A DNA stretch of 64,000 bases from TMED14 sp002167805 (GCA_965655795.1 CBFHHY010000006.1:49869-113868), one strand, 5' to 3'; positions 8,800 through 17,904 are shown, numbered from the stretch's first letter. Program-made: numbers and translations. Notes: a model not told the origin generated them from the letters alone.

Positions 8800-10410
8800 A
8801 TGAAAAAAAACCTAAAACTAATTTTTCTAATATTTTCTAGCCTTCAATTAACGGCCCAGAGTAAGTCTGATGCAAAACTCATTGTATCAATAGTAGTTGA
8901 TCAAATGCGAACTGATTACTTAACAAGATTCGCAAATCTTTATGAAGGTGGATTTAAAACTTTAATGGAAGAAGGGCAGGTTTTTTGGAATGCACATTAC
9001 TCTCATGTACCAACATACACTGCTCCTGGACATGCCAGCATTTATACTGGAACAGATCCCAGATTTCATGGGTTAATTGCAAATGATTGGTATGTTATAG
9101 ATTCTGGAAAAACATCTTATTGTGTTGAGGATAAAAATACCATGCCAATTGGAACTACTTCAAACTACGCAAAAAGAAGTCCAAAAAATATTTTATCTAC
9201 AACTTGGACCGATGAACTTGAATGGGTTAGTAATAAAAAATCCAAAATCTTTGCGTTTTCCTTGAAAGACAGGGGTGCGATTTGTGCTGCGGGACACCTT
9301 GGTGATGCCGCATTTTGGTTGGACAAAAAGGGATTTGTATCTAGCAGCTATTATATGAAAAAGCTTCCAAAATGGCTAGAAAATTTTAATAAAAAAAATG
9401 ATATTCAATCTTATATGTCCGGGAAGTGGGATTATTTAATTGATAAAGACAATTATCCTTCACCTAATACTTCCGAGTTTGAACGTATCCCAAAAGGTGC
9501 TAGAAATGCAGATTTTCCTTATGAATTGGACCAATTATATAATTCCGATACAACATATACTGAGGCATTTAAAGGAACACCTCAAGGGAATCAAATTCTT
9601 ATTGACGTTGCCATTGAAGCCTTAAAAAATGAAAAATTGGGAATTCACAACAACCCTTATCCTGATGTTCTGGCCATTAGCTTTTCGTCCACAGATTATC
9701 TTGGTCACTCTACTGGAATCCGATCACACGAAATCATCGATATGTATTTACGTTTAGATAGACAGCTAAATACATTATTCAATTACCTGAATAAAAAGAT
9801 TGGTGAGGATAATTTCATTATCGTATTAACTGCAGACCATGGAGCTGCAGATAACCCAAGCCAAGCCCGAATTGACGGAATGAATACGGACTGGATAGCT
9901 CCTGCCGACTTGGAAAGTGAATGTCGAAAATTAATTTTGAATGCTGGAATTAATAATGAAGATGTATTAAACTTTTCCAATGAACAAATCTATATCCAAA
10001 TCAATGATAGCTCGAATCCAGTAAATGCCGAAAACACGAGAAAAATAGTTCGGGATGCGATATTATCTCATCCTGCAATTATGGAAGCATGGACAAAAGA
10101 AGATATTCAAAGAGCTTCAGATCCATTTTCTATTATGAGAAAAAACGGGTCAAATAAACTCAGTGGAGATGTGTTTTTTTCACTTTACCCTGGCTCTATT
10201 ATATATTCGAAAACAGGGACTACCCATGGATCAGGTTACACATATGACACTAATGTCCCGATAATTTTTTACGGGAGGAAAAGTCTTTCTTCTCAAAATC
10301 ATATTGAAAGAGTAAATGTGAAAGACATCGCGCCAACCTTAAGCTATATGTTTGGCCTTTCTTTACCCAGCGCTTGTAATGGTAATATTTTACCTTTGAA
10401 TTATAATTAA
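8800..10410 (+). CDS. pafA: PafA-type alkaline phosphatase
   Basis: A 536-residue exported phosphomonoesterase of the alkaline phosphatase/NPP superfamily. The signal peptide ends near residue 20 (QLTAQ). Metal and active-site motifs are in order: IVVDQMR (first zinc aspartate), VPTYTAPGHAS with the likely nucleophile Thr74, HGLIANDW, SLKDRGA (the Lys and Arg that mark PafA-type monoesterases), SFSSTDYLGH, LTADHGA and TTHGSGY. PafA enzymes in this phylum release phosphate from many organic monoesters even when phosphate is present. The stop codon overlaps that of the convergent nadE by 3 bases. Confidence 0.88.
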   Translation: MKKNLKLIFLIFSSLQLTAQSKSDAKLIVSIVVDQMRTDYLTRFANLYEGGFKTLMEEGQVFWNAHYSHVPTYTAPGHASIYTGTDPRFHGLIANDWYVIDSGKTSYCVEDKNTMPIGTTSNYAKRSPKNILSTTWTDELEWVSNKKSKIFAFSLKDRGAICAAGHLGDAAFWLDKKGFVSSSYYMKKLPKWLENFNKKNDIQSYMSGKWDYLIDKDNYPSPNTSEFERIPKGARNADFPYELDQLYNSDTTYTEAFKGTPQGNQILIDVAIEALKNEKLGIHNNPYPDVLAISFSSTDYLGHSTGIRSHEIIDMYLRLDRQLNTLFNYLNKKIGEDNFIIVLTADHGAADNPSQARIDGMNTDWIAPADLESECRKLILNAGINNEDVLNFSNEQIYIQINDSSNPVNAENTRKIVRDAILSHPAIMEAWTKEDIQRASDPFSIMRKNGSNKLSGDVFFSLYPGSIIYSKTGTTHGSGYTYDTNVPIIFYGRKSLSSQNHIERVNVKDIAPTLSYMFGLSLPSACNGNILPLNYN

Positions 10411-11240
10411 TTTAGTTTTCTCAATAAGCTTGGGACTATACAAACAGGTACTGGGGACATTTTATGAGCGTTTGTTTTTTGATGATTGGCAAAAATCATC
10501 AGAACCTCTTTTTCTCTTTCGGTAAGATTTAGATAACCCTCAATTGTATTTAAATTATTCCTTGAGGGATCCCATTCATTATTTTTTGACCATTTCATGG
10601 CTTTTTCTAATTCTTCATAGGATGCCCCAATTTGATCTTCATCATTTCTTTGATCATCCCAAAGTCCATCTGTAGGTGCAGCATCCAAAATTGATTTTGA
10701 AACTCCCTTATACCTTGCCAACAAATACACCTCGGACTTATAAAGATCTGCTATTGGGCTAATATCAACAGCGCCATCACCATATTTTGTAAAAAATCCA
10801 ACACCAAAATCTTCAATTTTATTTCCGGTTCCAACAACAAGTAAACCATGATTCTGAGCATGGCCATATAGTGTTGTCATTCTCAATCTTGCCCTAGTAT
10901 TTGCAAGAGATAATTTTGTATTATTTCCCTTAATTTCAAGTTTTAATGTAGAAGATAAATTATCAAAAACATCAGATAAATCAATTCGTTGGGTTTTTAC
11001 ATTATCATACTTTTCTTTTAAAAATTTCATATGACTAATAGCTCTTTCTGATTGGCTTTTGTCTTGATGAATGGGCAATTCTATAAGATGAGTTTCAAGC
11101 CCAGTAGAAGCGCATAGAGAAGATGTTAATGACGAATCAACGCCTCCAGACACTCCCACAACAAAACCATTTAAAGCATTAGAAACTGCATAATTATGAA
11201 GCCAATTCGTAATATGAAGATCGAGATGACTAAGATTCAT
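10407..11240 (-). CDS. nadE: NAD+ synthase (ammonia-dependent type)
   Basis: A 277-residue enzyme that amidates nicotinic acid adenine dinucleotide to NAD+. The ATP-pyrophosphatase P-loop SGGVDSS is at residues 31-37. Further family motifs are NTRARLRMTTLYGHAQ, VVGTGNKIEDFGVGFFTKYGDGAVDISPIADLYKSEV and the late substrate loop DGLWDDQRNDEDQIG. No glutaminase domain is present, so ammonia, or glutamine through another protein, is the nitrogen source. Its start is only a few bases from the divergent gldB start, and its stop overlaps that of pafA. Confidence 0.94.
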   Translation of the reverse strand: MNLSHLDLHITNWLHNYAVSNALNGFVVGVSGGVDSSLTSSLCASTGLETHLIELPIHQDKSQSERAISHMKFLKEKYDNVKTQRIDLSDVFDNLSSTLKLEIKGNNTKLSLANTRARLRMTTLYGHAQNHGLLVVGTGNKIEDFGVGFFTKYGDGAVDISPIADLYKSEVYLLARYKGVSKSILDAAPTDGLWDDQRNDEDQIGASYEELEKAMKWSKNNEWDPSRNNLNTIEGYLNLTEREKEVLMIFANHQKTNAHKMSPVPVCIVPSLLRKLN

Positions 11241-11263
11241 TTTTGATGGGTATTTTTGATGAC

Positions 11264-12262
11264 ATGTTTAAAATATATTCAAATTTAACACTGCTAATTG
11301 GTTCATTGTTTTTTTTGAACTCATGTCATCAAAAACCATGGGAACATACTAAAGATATTGCGCCTAAAAATAAAACAAGTTTTGTACATTTTTCAGACTC
11401 TGTTTTGGGATTAGACTCTCTTGATCTATTTCAAAAACTAGTCGAAATGGAGTATCAGCACCCAGCTATTTTTACGAGTCCCGATACTTCTTTTAATTGG
11501 AGATCCGAACTCCCCGCCTACTTATTAGATCCAGAAGTCCAAGCAATTTATCAAGATGCGAGAAAATTTCGCATGCCAGTAGAAGAATTTGAATCCAAAG
11601 TCAATTATGGAATTTCTCAATATAATTATCGATTTCTTGATCTTGCAAAAAAAATTGATATCTATACCTACATAAGTCGAAATGAAAACTTTTGGGTTTT
11701 AAAAGGTCCTCAAATTTATTTTTTGCCATGGGATAGATATCTTGGAAGAGACCATCCCTTATATGCAAGGGAATCTATTTATCAAAGGTCAAGACATGAT
11801 TCAGACCAAATAATTATTGAATTGTTCAAAGCTTTAAGTGAAGAGCATATATCCCAATCCAAGAAAAATTCATCTCTACTAACAGCAATGATTAATTCTG
11901 GTAAAAAAATACTATTTATTCATACGATTCTTGGAAAAAACGAAGCGTACCAAGCAATGAATATATCTATAGATAAATATGATTTTCTTGAAAAGAATGA
12001 AAAGAACTTGTGGGCAATTATTTTGAACCAAAGATGGTTATTTGACAAATCCTTTGAGCTAAAAAGAAAATTAATTGAACCTTCTCCTTTTAGCTCATTT
12101 GGAACATCCATTGATCAACAAATACCTGGACAAGTTGGAATCTGGTTTGGCTGGAGAATTCTTCAAAGCTATTGGTTAGCCAATCCAGAACTTACCTTAT
12201 CTCAGATATTAGATAATGAAAATGTAAATTTGATTCTTCAAAAATCTGGTTACCGACCTTAA
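11264..12262 (+). CDS. gldB: Gliding motility lipoprotein GldB
   Basis: A 332-residue lipoprotein. I choose the ATG at 11264 because it gives a normal lipoprotein signal: MFKIYSN, then a hydrophobic stretch, then FLNSC with Cys21. Upstream in-frame starts (TTG 11243, ATG 11246) would add MMGIFDD, whose two aspartates are unusual in a signal peptide's N-region. The body matches GldB: PEVQAIYQDARKF, a W-rich ENLWAIILNQRWLF and GIWFGWRILQSYW near the end. GldB is needed for gliding in Flavobacterium, with no known enzymatic role. gldC follows after 13 bases. Confidence 0.88.
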   Translation: MFKIYSNLTLLIGSLFFLNSCHQKPWEHTKDIAPKNKTSFVHFSDSVLGLDSLDLFQKLVEMEYQHPAIFTSPDTSFNWRSELPAYLLDPEVQAIYQDARKFRMPVEEFESKVNYGISQYNYRFLDLAKKIDIYTYISRNENFWVLKGPQIYFLPWDRYLGRDHPLYARESIYQRSRHDSDQIIIELFKALSEEHISQSKKNSSLLTAMINSGKKILFIHTILGKNEAYQAMNISIDKYDFLEKNEKNLWAIILNQRWLFDKSFELKRKLIEPSPFSSFGTSIDQQIPGQVGIWFGWRILQSYWLANPELTLSQILDNENVNLILQKSGYRP

Positions 12263-12275
12263 ATAAAAACAAAAA

Positions 12276-12599
12276 ATGAATTCTAAAATAAGTCTAGATA
12301 TTGAACTGGATAAAAATCGAGTTCCAAAAAATATTCAATGGTCAGCTCCAGATGGCGGTGTAGATAAGTCTAAAGCAGATGCATTTATGCTATCTGTTTG
12401 GGATGGAAAGACCAAGGATACTCTAAAAATTGATTTGTGGACAAAAGACATGTTGGTAGACGATATGAAGAAGTTTTATCATCAAACATTACTTTCAATG
12501 GCTGACAGCTTTAAACGCTCAACAAATGAGGATGAAATTTCTGAAGATATTAGAGATTTTGCAAAATATTTTGCAGAAAAATTAAAACTGATCGGCTAA
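12276..12599 (+). CDS. gldC: Gliding motility protein GldC
   Basis: A 107-residue soluble protein without signal peptide. It opens with KISLDIELDKNRVPKNIQWS and continues with KTKDTLKIDLWTKDM and FYHQTLLSMADSF, the pattern of GldC. The gldB-gldC pair is conserved in gliding Bacteroidota; GldC is an accessory gliding protein of unknown mechanism. A short dyad lies at its 3' end, shared with the convergent engB. Confidence 0.92.
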   Translation: MNSKISLDIELDKNRVPKNIQWSAPDGGVDKSKADAFMLSVWDGKTKDTLKIDLWTKDMLVDDMKKFYHQTLLSMADSFKRSTNEDEISEDIRDFAKYFAEKLKLIG

Positions 12600-12621
12600 A
12601 AAATCACCTGATTTAGCTGAT
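12591..12621. terminator. Possible bidirectional terminator between gldC and engB
   Basis: ATCGGCTAAA (12591-12600) can pair with TTTAGCTGAT (12612-12621): 10 pairs including one G-U, with an 11-base loop. It spans the 21-base gap between two convergent genes. No strong T-run follows on either strand, so efficiency is uncertain. Confidence 0.4.
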
Positions 12622-13283
12622 TAATTAGCATTCTGAATCTCCTTAAGAAGCGGAGTTGATAGGTCCCGAGTTAAAGCCCTGATGTGTTCAACTAAATCTT
12701 TTCGACCTAACTGAGTTTGTGAGCTTGTCTGAAACATTGGAGGAAGGGTTTCCCATTCTTTTAGCATACTTCTTTTAAAAGCGGCTTTATTTTTATCAAA
12801 AGCAACTCTTGACAACTTATCTAGTTTAGTAAAAACAAGTGAAAATGGAATTTTCAAATTTCCAAGTTTTCGAATAAACTCTAGATCATTTTTTTGAGGC
12901 TCATGTCGGCCATCAATTAAAACAAAAACATTCACTAAGTTTATTCTGTTCTTCAAGTAATGACTTATCATTTGAGAAAAATCTTCTCTTTGAGCCTTAC
13001 TTACCTTAGCAAAACCATACCCTGGCAAATCAACTAATGACCATTGCCCTGAATCCATTGAAAAATGATTAATAAGGCGAGTTTTTCCAGGCTTTCCTGA
13101 AATTTTTGCTAAGCCAGCGTTATTTGCTAAACAGTTAATCAATGAGGATTTACCAACATTAGAACGACCGATAAAAGCAAATTCAGGAACTACAATTTTG
13201 GGACATTCAGAGGTTTTTGACGCAGACTTTATAAACTCTGCTTTAATCGGTGGGTTTACTTCTCCAAAGAGTTTTTCAGCCAT
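12621..13283 (-). CDS. engB: Ribosome biogenesis GTPase EngB (YihA/YsxC)
   Basis: A 220-residue single-domain GTPase. G1 is GRSNVGKSS (39-47), G3 DLPGYGFAK, G4 TKLDKL, with SGKPGKTRLINHF as the G2 region. EngB helps 50S subunit assembly. The first 15 residues (MAEKLFGEVNPPIKA) are longer than in many homologues, and the start overlaps the end of the upstream hydrolase gene by 28 bases. No better in-frame start is seen, so the overlap looks real and suggests coupled translation. Confidence 0.93.
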   Translation of the reverse strand: MAEKLFGEVNPPIKAEFIKSASKTSECPKIVVPEFAFIGRSNVGKSSLINCLANNAGLAKISGKPGKTRLINHFSMDSGQWSLVDLPGYGFAKVSKAQREDFSQMISHYLKNRINLVNVFVLIDGRHEPQKNDLEFIRKLGNLKIPFSLVFTKLDKLSRVAFDKNKAAFKRSMLKEWETLPPMFQTSSQTQLGRKDLVEHIRALTRDLSTPLLKEIQNAN

Positions 13284-14035
13284 TTTAATATAATCGAATT
13301 AAATTTTTCAGGATGCTCCATCATAGCTGCATGTCCGCATTTATCAATCCAATATAATTCTGAGCTCGGTAAAAGTTGATGAAACTTTTCTGCAACTTCG
13401 GGCGGGGTTACCTCATCTTGCTTACCCCAAACAATACATGTCGGTACATTAAAGCCTTTAATATCATTTGACATATTGTGTCGAATAGCACTCTTCGAAA
13501 TAGCTAATGTTTTTATTGCTTTATTGCGATCATTAACAGTAGCAAAAACATCATCGATCAATTCTTCAGTGGCAACCTCTTTAACATAAAAAACATCTCT
13601 AATTCGTTCTGCTATATAGTCTCTGTCACCTCTGCGCGGGTATGAAGTACCCATTGCCGCTTCATAAAGCCCAGAACTCCCAGCTAAAACAAGCCCCAAA
13701 ACATTTTGAGGATACATTTTTTGCATCATTAAAGAAATATGACCGCCTAAAGAATTACCGACTAAAATAGCTTTTTCATAACCCATATGTTCGATAAAAG
13801 AATTTACGAAACGAGTTAAGCTTTTCACACTTGTTTTAGCTAGAGGCATAGAATAGAGAGGAAGTGATGGCACAGAGGCTTGAAATCCTGCGTTTGCAAA
13901 AAAATTTACCTGAGCGTCAAAATTTCCTAGAGTCCCCATCAAACCGTGAAGAAATATAATTGGAGCACCCTCACCCGCAATTTTATATTCAAACTCACCT
14001 TCTTTTTTGAGTTCAGGTATTAATTCATTCATCAT
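13256..14035 (-). CDS. Alpha/beta hydrolase
   Basis: A 259-residue cytoplasmic alpha/beta hydrolase. The oxyanion loop HGLMG is at 30-34, the nucleophile elbow GNSLGGH puts Ser95 as nucleophile, the acid is probably Asp in GKQDEVTPPE and the base His in CGHAAMMEHPE. The substrate is unknown; C-C hydrolases and esterases share this pattern. It sits upstream of engB on the same strand and diverges from mraZ, a position that recurs in this phylum beside the dcw cluster. Confidence 0.85.
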   Translation of the reverse strand: MMNELIPELKKEGEFEYKIAGEGAPIIFLHGLMGTLGNFDAQVNFFANAGFQASVPSLPLYSMPLAKTSVKSLTRFVNSFIEHMGYEKAILVGNSLGGHISLMMQKMYPQNVLGLVLAGSSGLYEAAMGTSYPRRGDRDYIAERIRDVFYVKEVATEELIDDVFATVNDRNKAIKTLAISKSAIRHNMSNDIKGFNVPTCIVWGKQDEVTPPEVAEKFHQLLPSSELYWIDKCGHAAMMEHPEKFNSIILKWLKNSLEK

Positions 14036-14156
14036 TAACCATTTAGTTTAAAAGAATGCAATCACAAAGATAAGCATTACGCAGAGCATAAATAACCCTT
14101 AAAAACTCGCTTGAAGTGACTTCCCACTGCAGATTCCTTAAAAGTTATCAACTTTT

Positions 14157-14181
14157 GTGGGTATTTGTGGGAAATAGTGGG
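14157..14181 (+). promoter_or_regulatory. MraZ operator: three GTGGG boxes at 10-bp spacing
   Basis: GTGGG occurs at 14157-14161, 14167-14171 and 14177-14181, preceded by T, T and A, so exactly one helical turn apart. A reverse copy TCCCAC lies at 14122-14127. MraZ is known to bind tandem TGGG-type boxes separated by about 5 bases in front of its own operon. The middle box overlaps the TTG that could serve as the -33 element, which fits autorepression. Confidence 0.85.
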
Positions 14182-14198
14182 ATAAATAGGTATTTTTG
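14165..14198 (+). promoter_or_regulatory. Promoter of the mraZ/dcw operon (predicted)
   Basis: TATTTTTG (14191-14198) matches the Bacteroidota -7 consensus TAnnTTTG, and TTG at 14165-14167 lies 23 bases upstream as a -33 element, at the long end of the accepted spacing. Transcription would begin near 14203, after the TTG at 14196, which argues for the GTG at 14217 as the mraZ start. Confidence 0.6.
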
Positions 14199-14216
14199 AA
14201 TTTACAATCAATTGAT

Positions 14217-14684
14217 GTGAAAGAATTACTAGGTGTATATGAATGTAAAATGGATGCAAAAGGACGCGTATCTGTCCCTGCTTCATTAAAAAAGCAACTT
14301 CTTTCATTAGGATCTCATGGTTTCATTCTGAAAAGAAGTGTATTTAGTAAATGCCTCGAACTTCATACGCAAGAGGAATGGGCTAGTGTCACAAATTCAT
14401 TAAAAAAATTAAACAGATTTATCAAAAAGAATAATGAATTTATTCGAATGTTTCACGCAGGTGTGAAACAAGTTGAAATGGATTCTTCTGGAAGAATTTT
14501 AATTTCAAAAGATTTAATAAATTTTGCAAATCTCCAAAGCAATATAGTTTTCAGCGCAACTCCTTTTGGACTCGAGATATGGAACCTATCTGATTACGAA
14601 AAAGCTGTGAATTTGGAAGATAATGATTTTGCGCAGCTAACAGAAGAAGTAATGGGAGAAAAAAATTCAGATGGAATATCATAA
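14217..14684 (+). CDS. mraZ: Transcriptional regulator MraZ
   Basis: A 155-residue DNA-binding protein with two SpoVT/AbrB-like halves: GVYECKMDAKGRVSVPASLKKQL at the start and VEMDSSGRILISKDLINFA near residue 90. I prefer the GTG at 14217, which gives MKELLGVYECK, close to the usual length before the GxYECK motif. The alternative TTG at 14196 adds seven residues and overlaps the predicted promoter. MraZ represses the division and wall operon through the boxes just upstream. Its end overlaps rsmH by 14 bases. Confidence 0.9.
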   Translation: MKELLGVYECKMDAKGRVSVPASLKKQLLSLGSHGFILKRSVFSKCLELHTQEEWASVTNSLKKLNRFIKKNNEFIRMFHAGVKQVEMDSSGRILISKDLINFANLQSNIVFSATPFGLEIWNLSDYEKAVNLEDNDFAQLTEEVMGEKNSDGIS

Positions 14685-15576
14685 ACCTGTTCTACTGAAT
14701 GAATCGATTGATCTCCTTTCCATCAATCCTGATGGAACATATGTAGATGCCACTTTCGGAGGGGGGGGGCATAGTAATCTTATATTAGAAAAATTAGGGC
14801 CCAAAGGGCAACTTTTTGGATTTGACCAAGATCCAGATGCATTAGCAAATAATATAACTGATCCAAGATTTACATTAATCCCTCACAATTTTGAACATCT
14901 AAAAAAATTCTTGAAGCTGAATAAGATTGAGAAGGTCGACGGAATTATTGCTGACCTAGGAGTAAGCTCCCACCAATTAAATATTTTCAAAAGAGGATTT
15001 TCAATTCGTGGGGATGGCCCCTTGGATATGCGTATGAATCCAAAAAAAGGTATATCTGCAGCAGAATGGTTAAATCAGGTTGATGAATTTACTCTAACAA
15101 AAGCACTCTCTGAGTATGGGGAAGTTAGTCGACCAAAAAAACTGGCTCAAATTATTTTAAACGCGCAAAACAAATCTCCACTTCTTACAACCAAAGAACT
15201 GCTAGATGTTATTGAACAGCATGGGCGTAAAGGAGAAAAGGTTTTTGCAAAAGTTTTCCAAGCAATTCGTATTTCAATAAATCGAGAATTGGAGGTCCTT
15301 GAACATTTACTCCATGAAGGTCAGAAGATCCTTTCTTATGGAGGTCGATTTGTTATCATTTCTTATCATAGTCTGGAGGATAGAAGGGTGAAAATATATT
15401 TTCGAGAAGGTCAACATAGTGGCGAAGCGCCCAGAGATAAATATGGAAACCGACTTACCCCATTTAAGATTATTACACGGAAGCCCATAGTTCCAAGACC
15501 CAAAGAAATTGAGGAAAATCCAAGATCCAGATCAGCTAAGCTTCGTGCTGCAGAAAAAAAAGAGATTTTTATATGA
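14671..15576 (+). CDS. rsmH: 16S rRNA (cytosine1402-N4)-methyltransferase RsmH
   Basis: A 301-residue SAM-dependent methyltransferase (formerly MraW). It opens with HKPVLLNESIDLL, followed by the SAM-binding loop DATFGGGGHS (26-35), GIIADLGVSSHQLN, RGFSIRGDGPLDMRM and the late SYHSLEDRRVK. It modifies C1402 in the ribosomal P site. The glycine loop is encoded by a run of nine G at 14761-14769, a possible slippage site. It overlaps mraZ before it by 14 bases and ftsL after it by 4. Confidence 0.96.
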   Translation: MEYHKPVLLNESIDLLSINPDGTYVDATFGGGGHSNLILEKLGPKGQLFGFDQDPDALANNITDPRFTLIPHNFEHLKKFLKLNKIEKVDGIIADLGVSSHQLNIFKRGFSIRGDGPLDMRMNPKKGISAAEWLNQVDEFTLTKALSEYGEVSRPKKLAQIILNAQNKSPLLTTKELLDVIEQHGRKGEKVFAKVFQAIRISINRELEVLEHLLHEGQKILSYGGRFVIISYHSLEDRRVKIYFREGQHSGEAPRDKYGNRLTPFKIITRKPIVPRPKEIEENPRSRSAKLRAAEKKEIFI

Positions 15577-15911
15577 ACTATCTCAACCACAGAAATATTA
15601 GAGCCCTGAAGGGAATATTAAGGGGAAGTTTCTTAGGGCATCCAACAATACTAAAAAATTTACCTTTTATACTCTATCTAACAACTTTAGCGATAATACA
15701 AATTTGGGCAGCACATAGAGCAGAATCAAATGTTCGAATGATATCAAAAAAAACTATTGAGATCAACGAACTAGAGAGTCAATACTTGGAGTCAAAGTCA
15801 ATATTAATGAAAATGGAACAAGAATCTTCTGTTCAAATGCGTGCCAAAAAACTTGGACTTATTTCCTTGGCCAAAGCGCCCATAACAATACAAAAACCAA
15901 ATGATGACTGA
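15573..15911 (+). CDS. ftsL: FtsL-like cell division protein
   Basis: A 112-residue bitopic membrane protein. It has a basic cytoplasmic start, one transmembrane helix at about residues 30-48 (LPFILYLTTLAIIQIWAAH), then a short coiled-coil periplasmic part (KTIEINELESQYLESKS). Sequence identity of FtsL is always low; the assignment rests on size, topology and place between rsmH and ftsI. It overlaps both neighbours (4 and 11 bases). Confidence 0.85.
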   Translation: MNYLNHRNIRALKGILRGSFLGHPTILKNLPFILYLTTLAIIQIWAAHRAESNVRMISKKTIEINELESQYLESKSILMKMEQESSVQMRAKKLGLISLAKAPITIQKPNDD

Positions 15912-17904
15912 TAAGTATGAATCTAGCATTCGAAAAATGGCTTGGCTTGTAATTTTTACTGGAGTCGTTGCATTTATTATACTTTTCAAATTATACTTCA
16001 TTTCTTTTTCGCTCGGGCCTGATTTAATTGTCACAGCCAGAGAAAAAGTAATACAAGAAAGACAGGTGCCGGCAAGTCGGGGTAACATTTATTCATCTGA
16101 CGGGCAACTTTTGGCTACATCTATGCCGGTATATGAATTAAGGTGGGATGCCGCTGTTATGGATCCATTAAGATTCAAGTCTGAAGTAAAAAAAACGAGT
16201 AAAGCTTTATCAGATTTATTTGGCATTCAGGCTAAAACCCAAAAGTACTGGGAAGACTATTTAAGAAAAACATTTAGATCTAAAAAAAGATATGCTTTCT
16301 TGATAAAAAACATTAGTTACACAGAGTATCAAAAAGTAAAAAAAATGTCTCTTTTTAGGGGCAATAAATACAAGACAGGTTTAATTGCACATGAAAAATA
16401 TACCAGACTCATGCCTCTTGGAGTATTGGCCAAGAGGACCATTGGATATGTGAGGGGAAATAGTGAGGTTGGATTAGAATCGTCATTCAATCATGTTTTA
16501 AAAGGTAATTATGGAAAGAGATGGATGCAAAATTTTGGTGGGAATCAATGGAAACCTATTGATAGTGATTTTTCAACCCCACCTGTAAATGGGAAAGATA
16601 TAGTAACTACGATAAATTCTCGAATACAAGACATTGCTCATAAGTCACTTATTGAGCAATTAAAAAAATTCAATGCAGATCATGGCTGTGTGATTGTAAT
16701 GGAGGCTTCTTCAGGTAAAATTCGAGCTATGGTTAATCTTGGAAAAACTGATAAGGATGAAATATATAGAGAATTAAGAAACTACGCTGTTTGGGAAAAG
16801 TCTGAACCAGGATCCACTTTTAAGGTAGCAGCATTACTAGTGGCATTAGAGGATGGAAAGGTTGATACAGCACAAAAAGTAGATACAAAAGGAGGAACTT
16901 ATACGATATATGGGAGAAAAGTAAAAGACTCGAAAAAAGATGGCTATGGGTTAATATCTCTTGGGAGAGCACTTGAATTATCGTCAAACACAGGTATTGT
17001 CAAAGCACTGTACCCAGAGTACAAAAATAATCCAAAAGAGTTTATAGACAGAATGTATCAAATTGGATTAGCTGACAAATCTAAAATTCAGATTCCTGGA
17101 GAGAGTATACCCTTTATACCTGAGCCAGGAACATCAAAGTGGAATGGACTTTCATTACCATGGATGCTGTTTGGTTATGGTGTAGAGAATACACCTCTGC
17201 AAACTTTAATGTTTTATAACGCTATTGCCAATAACGGAACAATGGTAAATCCGACTATTTGGGAAGCTACCCGCGATCATGGACTAATTATAAAAAATCA
17301 TGAAACCATGATAGCTCACCCCTCAATAGCTTCCAGAGACAATATAAATCAAATCAAGGATCTACTAGAGAAGGCTGTACGAAGGGGTACCGCGAAAAAT
17401 ATTTATTCTGATTCTCTTGAGATAGCTGGTAAGACTGGAACTTCACAATTAAATTATTGGGATCCTGAAAAAAAAGGTTACCAGGCCTCATTTGCCGGTT
17501 ATTTCCCAGCCAAAAACCCAGAATATTCTTGTATTGTAGTTATCAATCGACCAGAAATTTCAACTGGCTTTTATGGTAATATCGTAGCCGCGCCGGTATT
17601 TAAAGATATTGCCATGTCCATTCATAAAATGACTCCTCAAATAAATACACCAATGCAAGGATACTGGGATGATGCGATTCAGCTTGTTACGCAGCAAAAT
17701 GAATCTGAAGCATCTTCAAAATTTATTCGTGCCGCAGAAAAATTAGAGGAGGGAAAGATTCCAAACATTATTGGCTGGAAAAGTATCGATGCTATCGAAC
17801 TCTTTGAAAATAAAAAGTGGGAAATCAAACTCCAAGGCAATGGAGCTGTGATCGATTACAAAGTTGAAAAACCGCAAAAAAAGATATTAATCAGACTAGG
17901 ATGA
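15901..17904 (+). CDS. ftsI: Septal peptidoglycan transpeptidase FtsI (PBP3 type)
   Basis: A 667-residue class B penicillin-binding protein. A transmembrane anchor lies at about residues 13-36. A PBP dimer domain follows (RQVPASRGNIYSSDGQLLATS), then the transpeptidase with SxxK at Ser305 (GSTFK), SxN at Ser361-Asn363 and KTGT at 511-514. A single PASTA domain closes the protein (KIPNIIGWKSIDAIELFENK, about 617-667), a feature of many Bacteroidota FtsI. It acts in septal wall synthesis with FtsW. It overlaps ftsL by 11 and murE by 4 bases. Confidence 0.95.
   Translation: MMTDKYESSIRKMAWLVIFTGVVAFIILFKLYFISFSLGPDLIVTAREKVIQERQVPASRGNIYSSDGQLLATSMPVYELRWDAAVMDPLRFKSEVKKTSKALSDLFGIQAKTQKYWEDYLRKTFRSKKRYAFLIKNISYTEYQKVKKMSLFRGNKYKTGLIAHEKYTRLMPLGVLAKRTIGYVRGNSEVGLESSFNHVLKGNYGKRWMQNFGGNQWKPIDSDFSTPPVNGKDIVTTINSRIQDIAHKSLIEQLKKFNADHGCVIVMEASSGKIRAMVNLGKTDKDEIYRELRNYAVWEKSEPGSTFKVAALLVALEDGKVDTAQKVDTKGGTYTIYGRKVKDSKKDGYGLISLGRALELSSNTGIVKALYPEYKNNPKEFIDRMYQIGLADKSKIQIPGESIPFIPEPGTSKWNGLSLPWMLFGYGVENTPLQTLMFYNAIANNGTMVNPTIWEATRDHGLIIKNHETMIAHPSIASRDNINQIKDLLEKAVRRGTAKNIYSDSLEIAGKTGTSQLNYWDPEKKGYQASFAGYFPAKNPEYSCIVVINRPEISTGFYGNIVAAPVFKDIAMSIHKMTPQINTPMQGYWDDAIQLVTQQNESEASSKFIRAAEKLEEGKIPNIIGWKSIDAIELFENKKWEIKLQGNGAVIDYKVEKPQKKILIRLG

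Noticed and set aside
14077..14307. A minus-strand frame over the mraZ promoter.
   Set aside because: It covers the MraZ boxes and the true mraZ start and has no recognisable protein features.
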